Shown in pieces: positions 1 to 9,619 of a DNA stretch of 64,000 bases (position 1 is the first letter of the stretch; every line of letters begins with the position of its first letter). The stretch lies in assembly GCF_001029265.1 (NCBI RefSeq), contig NZ_CP011856.1, positions 558,001 through 622,000 of the forward strand, in the 5' to 3' direction. A program made the position numbers and the translations under genes. Source of the DNA: Spiroplasma eriocheiris (GTDB taxonomy: Bacteria; Bacillota_I; Bacilli_A; Mycoplasmatales; Mycoplasmataceae). The notes beneath the pieces were generated by a model, which saw nothing but the letters and a program-made list of their open reading frames with translations, ran no database searches and was not told where the DNA came from.

Positions 1-464
1 TTGTTGACTATGTGAATAGTAATAAGACAATTTTATTATTTGCTTATGGTGAATCAGCCTTATGAATGGAAAGTTTTTATTCACGTTTATTGCGACTAGG
101 TATTAAAACTTATTTTAATAAAGACCATGAAAACAATTTAATTTTTAGTCAAATTATTGACCAGAATTTTGTTGTCTTAGCATTATCCTTATCGGGAGAA
201 ACCAAAAGTGTTTTAAATTTAGTTAAGCAGGCCAAAAAGAACCATGCTGTTATTTTTACAATTAGCAAATATTTGCAGAATCACTTAAAAAAACTAGGAG
301 ATTATAATTTAAATCTTAGTTATAATCCGAATGATAATTATTTAATTACAAAGTCAACACGTTATGCAATGCTATATGTGTTAGATTTAATTTATGAACA
401 AATTATTGCCTCAAAAGAAAAATACTATACTAATATTTTAAAAAATACCTTTTTAAAAAAATAA
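1..464 (+). CDS. RpiR/MurR-family transcriptional regulator, C-terminal SIS part (5' partial)
   Basis: The frame is open from the left edge and ends at TAA. TGA at about residue 21 reads as Trp. What is visible is the sugar-phosphate-binding SIS domain: a segment ending LSLSGETKSVLNLV, the hallmark ISxSGxT loop, followed by QAKKNHAVIFTISK, the usual AkxxGaxvIaIT strand. The N-terminal helix-turn-helix would lie outside the window. Such proteins sense a phosphosugar and control the neighbouring catabolic genes, so the operon that follows after a terminator is its likely target. That target is an inference from position. Confidence 0.75.
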
Positions 465-508
465 AAAAAGTTTCAACTTTAAAAATAAATAATGAAACTT
501 TTTTTGTT
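463..508 (+). terminator. Rho-independent terminator after the RpiR-type gene
   Basis: AAAAAAAGTTTCA (463-475) is complementary to TGAAACTTTTTTT (493-505), followed by a T-rich run. It separates the regulator from the catabolic operon. Confidence 0.8.
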
Positions 509-555
509 TTGTTTAGTTTTAAACTTATTATAGGGAAAAGAGGTGATAGATTTTA

Positions 556-870
556 ATGGGTGTGGATAAAAGTACTGCACAAATGGTGATTAAAAACTTA
601 GTAACAGCGGATCAATACAAAATAGTGGCTAATAGATATGATATTTTTGAAAATCATATTTTAACGTTTATTGATCGTTTTTACCACCACCAAGATTTGG
701 GATTTGATTTGACATCAGAAATTAGAGCGCAAATTAAACCAGAATTTATCAAATTAGCAACGCAGTTCTTAAATGATTTATTAAAGTTATTAGGTGAAAA
801 AGATTTTAAAATTAGTGAGAAAGAAATTTTTTTAGTAGCAACACATTTTGCAAATTGTGAGGAGGTTTAA
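556..870 (+). CDS. Small PRD-domain protein (EF_0829/YhfY type)
   Basis: A 104-residue stand-alone PTS-regulation-like domain, mostly helical, with the conserved ATHFANC-like histidine segment near the C-terminus (ISEKEIFLVATHFAN). There is no DNA-binding or antiterminator RNA-binding domain. It is the first gene of a tightly packed operon; a sequence like AGAGGTGAT precedes the ATG. In the equivalent Enterococcus and enterobacterial clusters a PRD protein of this size accompanies the DUF2620/4310/4311/4312 proteins. A role as phosphorylation-sensing regulatory subunit is inference. Confidence 0.75.
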   Translation: MGVDKSTAQMVIKNLVTADQYKIVANRYDIFENHILTFIDRFYHHQDLGFDLTSEIRAQIKPEFIKLATQFLNDLLKLLGEKDFKISEKEIFLVATHFANCEEV

Positions 871-872
871 AA

Positions 873-1238
873 ATGACAAAACCACTAGTAGTTATTGGCC
901 ACCGAATGGGTCAAGGATTTAATGTTAAAGCGGGTGTTGAAACTGCGGGAGGAACTGCAATTGTTATTGAGGGGATGCTAGCTGATATGAAGTTAGGGCA
1001 AGTAATGAACGAAGTTCAAGCTGATTTAGGAATTAGTTTTTGTGGTTCTGGCGGAGCTGGGGCTATTACCGCCGCTAATGAATTTGATTACGAAGCAGTT
1101 GATCATTTACGGTCAGTTGACGAAGGAGTTACTGCAATTAAACAAGGTATCCAAGTATTAGGATTTGGATTTATGGACACTGAAGAGTTAGGCGAAAAAT
1201 TAACCTCTGCTTGATTAGAGGTTCATCAAAATGATTAG
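873..1238 (+). CDS. DUF2620 glycine-rich protein (EF_0830/YhfU type)
   Basis: Reading TGA at 1212 as Trp extends the protein to 121 residues, the usual family length; it ends at TAG and overlaps the next gene by 8 nt. The signature is the glycine-rich stretch FCGSGGAGAITAANEF after an N-terminal VIGHRMGQGF. It starts 3 nt after the PRD gene with GAGGAGG upstream. The biochemical role is unknown. It always travels with the putative DUF4310/4311/4312 transport proteins, so a soluble component or substrate-binding partner is plausible. Confidence 0.8.
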
Positions 1239-1581
1239 TCCCGAAGATAAAAGCCAATCATCACAGTCCTCTTTAATAAATACTTATCAACAAGACCAGA
1301 AATCAATTTTAAAAGTTGAAGAAACTGATTTAATTGTAACGGGGAAGGGTCTTAAAATTCGTGAAGCATATAATAATGCTTTTGAAGAAATGAAAAAATT
1401 AGCATATAAGAAATTTAATAATTTTATTATTCATTTAGAACCATTAGATGTTGTCGAGTTATCTGATAATAGTGGATTAAAATCACAACGGTTTTTAGGA
1501 ACTTTTTTTCCCCACAAAAAACTTAAGTATGAAATTAAATTGAAAATTATTGTGCGAGCAAAATATCTTGAAATATTTTAG
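1231..1581 (+). CDS. DUF4312 family protein (EF_0831 type)
   Basis: 116 residues, cytosolic, with a variable N-terminus then the conserved core VTGKGLKIREAYNNAFEEMKK. It overlaps the upstream stop by 8 nt and is followed after 12 nt by the DUF4311 gene, so translation is probably coupled. Family members are known only as companions of DUF4310 and DUF4311 membrane proteins in sugar-acid catabolic operons; no reaction has been established. The identification rests on core sequence plus gene order. Confidence 0.75.
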   Translation: MISPEDKSQSSQSSLINTYQQDQKSILKVEETDLIVTGKGLKIREAYNNAFEEMKKLAYKKFNNFIIHLEPLDVVELSDNSGLKSQRFLGTFFPHKKLKYEIKLKIIVRAKYLEIF

Positions 1582-1593
1582 GAAGTTGCCAAG

Positions 1594-2439
1594 ATGAGTT
1601 TAGGTATTGCTGTTATTATTGCAATTATTATTGGGGCACTGGTTGGTTTATCAATTGGAATTGGAACCGCACGAATGTTTCATGCTCCAGAAAAACAGGC
1701 GCTAGGAACTTTCCGAACATTAGGAGAAATTAATGCTTGTAATGGTGATCCAGTTTCGCACTTTGCATTTGGTTTAGGTTTCTTTTTTAACTCAACTGCT
1801 TCGGCAATTGGAACTGGTGCTTTGACCCAAGATGTTATTCATCGAATTATTACTAACTGAGGAATTGCCTTAGCAAAACTATGTACGCGTAAAAAAGATA
1901 CCTTTCAAGTAATGCGTTCACCATTAATGGTTGGCGTTGGTTCAATGATCATTGGGATTGTTGTGATGCCAATTATGATTACAATTTATAGTTATATTCC
2001 TCGACAATTATCTTCCATTGCTAGTGGAATTTTATCCCCAGCGGCAAATTATTTATTTAATTATATTATGCCTGTGTTATTTTTAATTGCGGCATTAGAT
2101 GCGGGGAAGAAAATTGGACTACCAGCAATCATTTTTGGAGTATTGTCACAATTTATTTCCGGAAATGCTATTCCCGGAATTGTGTTAGGAATCTTAGTAG
2201 GTTCATCGTGAGATCAAAAAGGAATTTTATCAGTCCAATTTTGAGTTTTGTTTGTATTAACTATTGTGTTATTTATTTTAATTGCTTATTTTCGTAATAT
2301 TACGTGAAATGATATTATTCATTTAAAACCTGTTAAAGCTTCTGGATTAAAAATGCTAGGAGACTTGGCCCAACTGGGGCATGTTAATATTGAATATAAT
2401 TTAACATCTCACCCTGGCATTATAGATGAGGTACAATAA
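1594..2439 (+). CDS. DUF4311 integral membrane protein (EF_0832 type)
   Basis: 281 residues after reading three TGA codons as Trp. The N-terminus is a glycine-rich transmembrane helix, followed by the family landmark FRTLGEINACNGDPVSHF and GLGFFFNSTASAIGTGA. Four to five further hydrophobic segments follow, including LPAIIFGVLSQFISGNAIPG. The stop overlaps the next start (TAATG). DUF4311 and DUF4310 proteins pair as the presumed membrane channel of this uncharacterised uptake system. The substrate is unknown but is probably the compound processed by the three enzymes downstream. Confidence 0.85.
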
Positions 2440-4118
2440 TGATGAGAGATTTAAATAATTCAAACAAATTACAACCAATAATCAAAAAAACAGATAAAAT
2501 AAAAAAACAATTATTAATTTATGAAGCACAAATCACTGCTCATCAAAATAAATTGCAAGATGAGAAAGATTTTAATAAGCGGTTAGTTATCCGCAATGCG
2601 ATTAAAAGTTTGAAAAAAAATATTCGCCAGTTAAAAGCAAAAACTTTATCGGAAGCTGAAATTTTAAAAACAGAATATGAATTTCAACAAGAGAATGTTC
2701 TTAATGCTCAAAAAAACTTGGAAAAGGTGACTAAGCATTACCAAAAAATTAATGCTAAGTGATCACAAGCAGAAACTTTAGTTAAGGATGCAAAAGGATA
2801 TATTAAAGATTACAAGCAAAATTATTCAGAAATTAAATCAAAAAAGAAAATTATCCATCAATATAAAATTTTGTGTCGAAAAAATGAAAAACTAAAATTA
2901 TTAATCAATAATTTGACAGCTAAAGAAACAATCTTAACTGAAAAACAGGCTGAAGTTATATTTGAGCAAGAGACATTTTTAACAGAACATGTCAATGTTA
3001 TTAAAAATGAATATGATGAGTTATTAAATAATCCCGAAGTTTTAAACTCTGAAGTTAGCAAAGAATTATTAGTAACTAAGTTACAAGAAATTGATAAGAT
3101 TAATAATAAAAAAATTGTGCAGTATAATACAATAATAAAAAAATATCAAAGTCAAATTGAAAAAATTACCAACCGTAAAGTTAATTTACAACTTACTCTT
3201 GATCATAATTTAACAATCATCACTACTTTGGAAAGTGAAAACACTATTGTTGGTCAAAAACTTTCCCAATATGCTGAGAGTAAAAAAGTTTTACTTAATA
3301 ATGTTAAATTAAAATGAGAGTTTAAAAAAACTAAGGTTTATTATCATAAAGTAGAACATCAGTTTCAAAAAGCAAATGATAAGTTAGAATGGTTAGCACA
3401 AAAAATTAATTTATTAGCAAATGTTGCTGGTCAAAATCTAGAAAGTATTAATAGTAAAGAATCAAATTTTTTACGCGGATTTAATCGTATTGAAAGAATC
3501 TTATTGAAAGACTGGTTCTTTATTATCATTACAATGATGTTAAGCGCTGGAGTAGTATTATCAACATATTTATTCGTACAAAAAGGAATTGGTGCGTTAA
3601 ATGAAATTTTTGTGGTTGCTATGTTAAAAAATGGGTTAGTAACCGGAGACTATACTGCCGCTATGGGTTTTGCTGTTGGATTTTTAATTGCCCGGATTTT
3701 AGAAGGACCATTAGTTGGAATTTTAGATGTTGGTGGTTCAATTTTAACTGGAGTTGGAATTGGGGTTCCCGCAGTTTTCCTTGCCTCAAATAAGTTAGCA
3801 TTTGTAATGCACAATCCATTCTTGGCTTTATTATTAGGAGCAGTAATTGGAATGATTATTGGTGTTGTCATCATTTTAATTCGCATCTTAAAACCAAAAG
3901 AAGCCAAAGGACTCGGAACAGATATTATGATTGGAGCGGGGAATGCTACTGGAAAATTCTTAGGACCGTTAGTAATTTTTTCAGCTGCCACTTTTAATCC
4001 TTTAGCTGGGATTGGCGCTGGCATTGGAGCGGGAATTTTTATGTGAATTAAAAAACCACTAGTTGGTGGTGCAATTTTAGGCGCAATGATTTTAGGAATG
4101 ATTCCCGCATTTTCATAG
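2439..4118 (+). CDS. Fusion: long coiled-coil N-terminus + DUF4310 membrane protein
   Basis: One continuous frame of 559 residues (TGA as Trp at 2760 and 3315, ending TAG). Residues about 1-350 are highly charged, Lys/Glu/Gln-rich, predicted coiled coil with no hydrophobic segment. Residues about 355-559 are a complete DUF4310 protein: helices starting at DWFFIIITMMLSAGV, then RILEGPLVGILDVGGSI, GAGNATGKFLGPLVIFSA and the terminal PLVGGAILGAMILGM. DUF4310 proteins are usually a little over 200 residues without this extension. The ATG overlaps the DUF4311 stop and GATGAGG precedes it. A separate internal start (TTG 3504) cannot be excluded, but the frame between the two halves has no stop. Confidence 0.8.
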
Positions 4119-4133
4119 GAGGTGAACAGCATT
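4117..4133 (+). promoter_or_regulatory. Strong Shine-Dalgarno deciding an ATT start
   Basis: AGGAGGTG lies 6 nt before ATT (4131). No in-frame ATG occurs until Met31 of the product (position 4221), beyond the region that aligns with amidohydrolases. A GTG at 4122 lies inside the SD itself, so ATT is the better start. Confidence 0.6.
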
Positions 4134-5279
4134 AAACGAGTATTTTATAATGTTCTGGATCTTGATGACCAGTCCATTTATGTTAGTACGAACGACAACA
4201 CCATTATCGCCATTGGCAAGATGACAAGTTTTGATATAAAACAATATGCTAATTTTGAACAGTATAATTTCTTTAATAAAGCGTATGTTAGCCCGGGTTG
4301 AATTGATATTCATACTCATTGTTATGAAAAGCAATCTTTATATACAGATGACCCTGATGAGATTGGAGTTCGCCAAGGAGTAACAACCGTTATTGATGCT
4401 GGTAGTGTTGGAGCTAATGATGTTGATGAATTTTATCATTGTAAGGATAAGTATCAAACTAAAGTTTATTGTTGATTAAATGTTGCGAAGATTGGAATTC
4501 CTTTCCAAGGGGAATTACTTGATCTTAATAATATTGATGAAAAGTTAATTTCTCAAAAGCTGCAGCAATATCCTGATTTTATTGTGGGGTTGAAAGTAAG
4601 AATGTCAAAGAGTGTTGTTGGGACTAATAAACTTCTACCGCTTGTTAAAACAATTAATATTCAGAATAATAATAATTTAGTGCCGGTAATGATTCATATT
4701 GGGAATGGACCACCAAATATTAATGATATTTTGGCATTAACAGGTAAAAATGTCATTATCACCCATGCTTATAATGGCAAGTCAAATCGAATTTTTCAAA
4801 AAGATACATTAACAATTGAATTTTTAAATGCTGCTTTACAGCGGGGACTAAAATTAGATATTGGTCATGGCAGCGAAAGTTTTAGTTTTGCTTCTTTTAA
4901 ATGAGCCCTTGCTCATAATTATGGTCCTGATTTTATTAGTAGTGATATTTACCAAAAAAATCGTTGTTATGGACCAGTATATTCATTAGCAAATGTTTTA
5001 AGTAAAATGTTATACTTTGGATTATCTTTAAAAGAAATCATTGCCAAAGTTACAATTGAACCAGCAATCTTTTTAGGATTTTCTCATTGTGGAAAGTTAG
5101 CCGTTAATTACCAGGCTGATCTTACATTTTTTGAAATTAAAGAAGTTGAAATACTAGCTGCTGAGGGAATGCAACAAGAACAAACAATTAAATTAACAAA
5201 AGAAATTAAGCCGGTGATGTGTGTTGTTAAAAATAGCATTATCGAATTAGGGGAGAGAAAATATGGAAAAAATAAATAG
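4131..5279 (+). CDS. Amidohydrolase/deacetylase (EF_0837 family)
   Basis: 382 residues from an ATT start. TIM-barrel metal-dependent hydrolase features in order: short beta-sandwich N-terminus, then SPGWIDIHTHCYE carrying the HxH metal ligands, TTVIDAGSVGAN, the Lys in VGLKVRMS likely to be carboxylated, HIGNGPPN and ITHAYNG metal histidines, GHGSESFSF, and ISSDIY with the catalytic Asp. It resembles dihydroorotase/N-acetylglucosamine-6-phosphate deacetylase relatives. The 3' end overlaps the PLP enzyme start by 17 nt. In this operon type it probably removes an acyl group or opens an amide before the lyase acts; the exact substrate is not determined. Confidence 0.85.
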
Positions 5280-6384
5280 TTTTTATCAAAAATTAAATTT
5301 AAAAAAAGTGATTAATGCCGCAGGGAAAATGTCTATTATTGGAGTTTCGACCATTTCCGATGGGGTTGGTCAAACAATGCTTACTGCTGGCCAAGACTAT
5401 GTGGTTATGAAAGATTTGGTTGCTCAAGCAAGTCGCTATTTAGCAAAACTATTACAAGTGGAAGATGTCCACATTGTTAATTGTGCCGCGGGTGGAATTG
5501 CTATTAGTGTGGCGGGAATGATTGCACAAGATAATTATGCTTTACAACTAAATGTCTTGCAAAATCACGAACTTCCCAATGAAATTATTTTACCCAAAGG
5601 TCATAATATTAATTTTGGGGGAGCAATTGAAACGATGATAAATTTAGGTGGCGGAGTTGTTAAGGAAGCTGGTTATGCTAACATGTGTGATTCGCAACAT
5701 TTAACAAGTTTAATTAATTCACGCAGTGCAGCAATTTTATATATTAAATCCCATCATTGCGTTCAAAAATCAATCTTATCCTCACAAGAAGCAATCACCA
5801 CTGCTCATCAACATAATTTGCCCATTATTATTGATTGTGCCGCGGAAGAAGATTTAATTAAATATTATCATCAGGGGGCAGATGTTGTTATTTATAGTGG
5901 GACCAAAGCATTATCTGGCCCAACCGCGGGATTAATTATTGGGAAGCAAAAATACTTGGATTATATTCGTGCCCAAAGTGGTGGTATTGCTCGCGCAATG
6001 AAAATTGGTAAAGAAAATATTGCGGGCTTAGTACAAGCTGTTGAAGAATATTTAGTCCGGAAACTAGATGTGCCAGGACAAATTAAACTATTAGAACAAT
6101 TACAAGTAATGATTAGTAATTTACCAGGAATCAAGAGTGTTGTTGAACAAGATGAAGCAGGCCGCGAATTGTATCGTCTTAAAATTATTATTGATCCAAA
6201 CATTCTCAATTTTAAGGCAAATGATTTAATTAACTATTTTGAAAATAATGATCCTATTTTAATTACCAGAAATAATTATGCTAATAAAAATATTATCTAT
6301 ATTGACCCCCGCGCATTGGCACCAGAGGATATCAAAGTTATTGGGACATTAATTCAAGATTATGTTAAAAAGGAGGGACAGTAG
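5263..6384 (+). CDS. dgaE: DgaE-like PLP-dependent ammonia-lyase (SelA-like fold, EF_0838 type)
   Basis: 373 residues. The N-terminal KVINAAGKMSIIGVST is the typical start of SelA-like aminotransferase-fold enzymes; GGIAISVAGM follows, and the cofactor lysine lies in VIYSGTKALSGPTAGL. In Salmonella DgaE converts D-glucosaminate-6-phosphate to 2-keto-3-deoxygluconate-6-phosphate plus ammonia. The adjacent aldolase gene (TAGATG junction) supports the same two-step chemistry here. The amidohydrolase neighbour suggests an acylated or related precursor, so the true substrate may differ from that of DgaE. Confidence 0.8.
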   Translation: MEKINSFYQKLNLKKVINAAGKMSIIGVSTISDGVGQTMLTAGQDYVVMKDLVAQASRYLAKLLQVEDVHIVNCAAGGIAISVAGMIAQDNYALQLNVLQNHELPNEIILPKGHNINFGGAIETMINLGGGVVKEAGYANMCDSQHLTSLINSRSAAILYIKSHHCVQKSILSSQEAITTAHQHNLPIIIDCAAEEDLIKYYHQGADVVIYSGTKALSGPTAGLIIGKQKYLDYIRAQSGGIARAMKIGKENIAGLVQAVEEYLVRKLDVPGQIKLLEQLQVMISNLPGIKSVVEQDEAGRELYRLKIIIDPNILNFKANDLINYFENNDPILITRNNYANKNIIYIDPRALAPEDIKVIGTLIQDYVKKEGQ

Positions 6385-7113
6385 ATGTTATTTATTAAAG
6401 ATCGGGTTTGTATTAATGTTTTAGCAAAAGATATTGATAATGCCAACGACATTAAAATAGCAGGACAAGGTCATGTGTTAATTGGTATTTTAGCAAAAGA
6501 TTTTTTAAATCCAGAAGATGCTATTAATTATGTGAATAGTTTTCATCAAATAATTGGCGATGTTGCTAGTATTGGATTAGGCAGTGGTGATCCTACTCAA
6601 TGTTATCGGGTAGTTGACATTGCTAGACAAGTCTTACCGCGCCATATTAACCAAGTGTTTCCTGTTGTTGGTTATACGAGAGGAAGTGTTGCCCGCGAGA
6701 ATACAATTATTAATTGTCTAATTTCACCAACTGAGAAACCAGGCTATGTTAAGATATCAACTGGACCGTTAAGTAGTCATGTAGAACCAGCGATTGTGCC
6801 AGTTTTGACTGCAATAGCTATGGCTAAAGAAATGCAAGCATCATCAATTAAATTTTTTCCAATGAATGGTTTACAACACCGTGCGGAATATAAAATTGTG
6901 GCTGAGGCTTGTGCCCAGGCAGATTTATGATTGGAACCAACTGGGGGAATTGATTTTGAAAATTATCAAGAAATTCTGCAAATTGCCTTAGATGCTAAGG
7001 TTAAAAAAATTATTCCGCACATTTATTCCGCAATTATTGATAAATCATCTGGATTAACAAGACCAGAAGATGTTGCAAAAATAATTGAAATAACAAAAAG
7101 AATGTTAAATTAA
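6385..7113 (+). CDS. dgaF: DgaF-like 2-keto-3-deoxy-6-phosphogluconate aldolase (EF_0839 type)
   Basis: 242 residues after reading TGA at 6928 as Trp. Family landmarks: FPVVGYTRGSVARE, the strand YVKISTGPLSSH, the Schiff-base region SSIKFFPMNGLQHRAEY and the phosphate-binding EPTGGIDFENY. It would split a 2-keto-3-deoxy sugar acid 6-phosphate into pyruvate and glyceraldehyde-3-phosphate, feeding glycolysis. Last gene of the operon; a terminator follows directly. Confidence 0.85.
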
Positions 7114-7140
7114 AGACTGGATTTCCAGTTTTTTATTTTT
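7114..7140 (+). terminator. Operon terminator after dgaF
   Basis: ACTGGA (7116-7121) pairs with TCCAGT (7124-7129), followed by a T-rich tail. Confidence 0.75.
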
Positions 7141-7276
7141 TCTATTTTAAATTTTGACAATTTATATCAAATCTTGAAAATGATTTTAATTTTTATTAGT
7201 ACTTAATTGTGTTAAAATATTTAGCATATTACAATCCAAGCAGCAATCACAAAATTTAAGATAGGAGGATGCAATA

Positions 7277-8941
7277 ATGGCTAAAATATTAGTAATTATG
7301 GAGGCTCCCGCCAAAGCTAAAAAAGTCCAAAGTTTTTTAGGAAAAGATTATATTGTTTGAGCAACCGGAGGACATTTACGAGAATTAAAAACTGATGGTG
7401 ACTATTATTTGGGAATTGATTTAGAAACTATGAAGCCAAGATATCAACCAATTTCAGACCGGGTTGAGATTATCAACAAGTTAAAAGAGTTTGCAAACAC
7501 TGCCGAACAAGTTTATTTAGCAACTGACCCCGACCGGGAAGGAGAAGCTATTGCCTATAGTTTGCAAGAACTTTTACGGTGCAAATCAAAGAGTTATCGG
7601 TTAATTTTTAATGAAATTACCGAGCCGGCAGTTATCAATGCGATTGCTAATAAAACAAAAGTTGATATGAATCTTGTTAAAGCCCAAGAAACACGAAGGA
7701 TCTTAGATCGATTATTAGGTTTTCGGTTGTCTAATTTATTAAAAGTAAAAATTGATTCCAAATCAGCTGGTCGGGTACAATCAGTGGCTTTAAAATTAAT
7801 TGTCAAGCGTTATTTTGAACATCAGAATTTTAAACCAGTCGAATATTGAAATCTTTATGGACTTCATCGCCAAGATCAATTTGAACTAACAAAGATTAAT
7901 AATAATAAAGTAGAAAAAACAATTTCTTCTCAACAAATGGTGAATAATATTATTACTGATCTCGCTCCCACTAGTAAAATTATTAATATTATTCGGAAGC
8001 CATCAAAAAGTAAGGGAGTTAGTCCCTTAATCACTTCGACAGTTTTACAGAAAGCAAATAGTAAATATGACTATCCTACTGAAACGGTAACTAAAATCTT
8101 ACAGACTTTATATGAACAAGGAATAATTTCTTACCCCCGAACGGATTCAACCCGGTTAAATGATGATTTTATTAGAATAGCCCAAACTTATTTAACAAAT
8201 AAATTTGGACCAGAATATTTATTAACAACAACTAAAAAACAAAAAAGTAAGTTAAATGTCCAGGATGCCCATGAAGCAATCCGACCAACTAATTTAAAGC
8301 ATGATTTAATTTGAGCCAAAGAACATTTGCCAAAAGAACAATATAATATTTATAAATTAATTTGAGAATATACCTTAGGATCATTAATGGCGCCGGCACT
8401 AATCGATCGTACAATAGTTACTATTCTTAATAAAGATAAGTATGAATTTACTTTAGCAACCGGAATTATTTCTTTTATGGGAGTTAAAAAATTAATAGAT
8501 GATAAAGCAGAAGATGAAGAAGAATTATTAACTAGTAATAATACTTATCAAATTGGGAGTGAAATTAAATTTGATGAAATTTTGCCAAAACAATCATTTA
8601 CGAAACCAGAACCATTATTTACTGAAGCAAGTTTAATTAAAGTTTTAGAGGAACTTGGGATTGGCCGTCCGGCTACCTATGCAACCATTTTTAAAATTTT
8701 GCGAACTCGTGAATATGTTACCTTAAACAAAAAAGCTTATGAACCAACTGCACAAGGGATTAAAACCATTGATTATTTAGAAAAAGCATATCAAAGTATT
8801 ATTGATGAATACTATACTGCTAATATGGAAAAGGTATTAGACCAAATTGCGGAAGGAAAATTAGATTCTAAAGATTATTTAATTGATTTTTGGTTAACAT
8901 TTAATAAAAAAATTAAACAATTATTTCGTGACCGCTTTTAA
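7277..8941 (+). CDS. topA: DNA topoisomerase I (type IA), without C-terminal zinc modules
   Basis: 554 residues, with AGGAGG upstream of ATG. TOPRIM acidic residues are in VIMEAPAKAKK and ATDPDREGEA; the strand-cleaving Tyr is in GIISYPRTDSTRL; QDAHEAIRPT and GIGRPATYA are conserved downstream. The protein ends at RDRF soon after the catalytic core. The usual zinc-ribbon DNA-binding repeats of bacterial TopA are missing, although every catalytic motif is present. It relaxes negative supercoils by single-strand passage. It stands alone between terminator-flanked neighbours. Confidence 0.9.
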
Positions 8942-8970
8942 TTAATAGTTTTTCGGCAAAATATTGGTGA

Positions 8971-8998
8971 TTTACTTTTAAATTTAAAATAATATAAT
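8971..8998 (+). promoter_or_regulatory. Promoter of the duplicated four-helix membrane protein
   Basis: TTTACT (8971-8976), 16-nt spacer, TATAAT (8993-8998), about 40 nt before the ATG. Confidence 0.6.
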
Positions 8999-9038
8999 CT
9001 TGGTTATGTTAACATTTACAAAGCAGAGGCTATTTACT

Positions 9039-9539
9039 ATGAAAAAACTCAAAGACAAAATTATCTGATCTGATATTTTAAGTTTTATTTTTGGTTTTTT
9101 TGGAATTATGTTTGGGAGTCTAAGCGCAATTTCATTAGAGCCATTTTGAAATCCAAACGAAAAAGTTAGAGATACACACTCCTTTATTTTTACCTTGTTA
9201 TCAATCTTTTTTGATAGTTTAAGTGTTTTAAGCGCTTTTGGTGCTTACCGGTCAGGAACCAAATTATATAATTTACAAAAAACAACAATGCAAAATACAC
9301 AAAGTCTTGGTCATCAGTATGAACGTTGAGCCTTTCGGTGCGACTTATTAAGTTTTATCTTTGGGATTGGTGGATTAATCTTTGGGGCAGTTAGTTTAAT
9401 CACATTATTTCCGTTAACTTTTAATGAATATGTTTCTTGGTGGGGAACCATTACCTCGGTATGTTTTGATACAATTTCTTGTTTTCTAGTAGTTTGTGCG
9501 TTATGCTTCTTCCGCCAAAGTATAAAACTACCTAACTAA
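9039..9539 (+). CDS. Four-helix membrane protein with internal duplication
   Basis: 166 residues with four hydrophobic segments. Not recognised as a named family. The two halves are tandem copies: SDILSFIFGFFGIMFGSLSAISL in the first half aligns with CDLLSFIFGIGGLIFGAVSLITL in the second, each followed by a second helix containing an FD-S pattern (FFDSLSVLSAFG and CFDTISCFLVVC). AGAGG lies before the ATG, and its own promoter precedes it. Such two-fold repeats are common in small membrane proteins that form an inverted or parallel dimer-like fold. Function unknown. Confidence 0.75.
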
Positions 9540-9619
9540 AGCCTTTGAAAGATAACATTTCCTAAAATTTTAAAATTATTATATAATTTAAAAGAGTTAA
9601 TGAAAATGAGGATTAGAAT

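Noticed and set aside
3650-4132. 160-codon open frame on the minus strand
   Set aside because: Antisense shadow of the glycine- and isoleucine-rich DUF4310 region; composition mirrors the real gene and there is no ribosome site.
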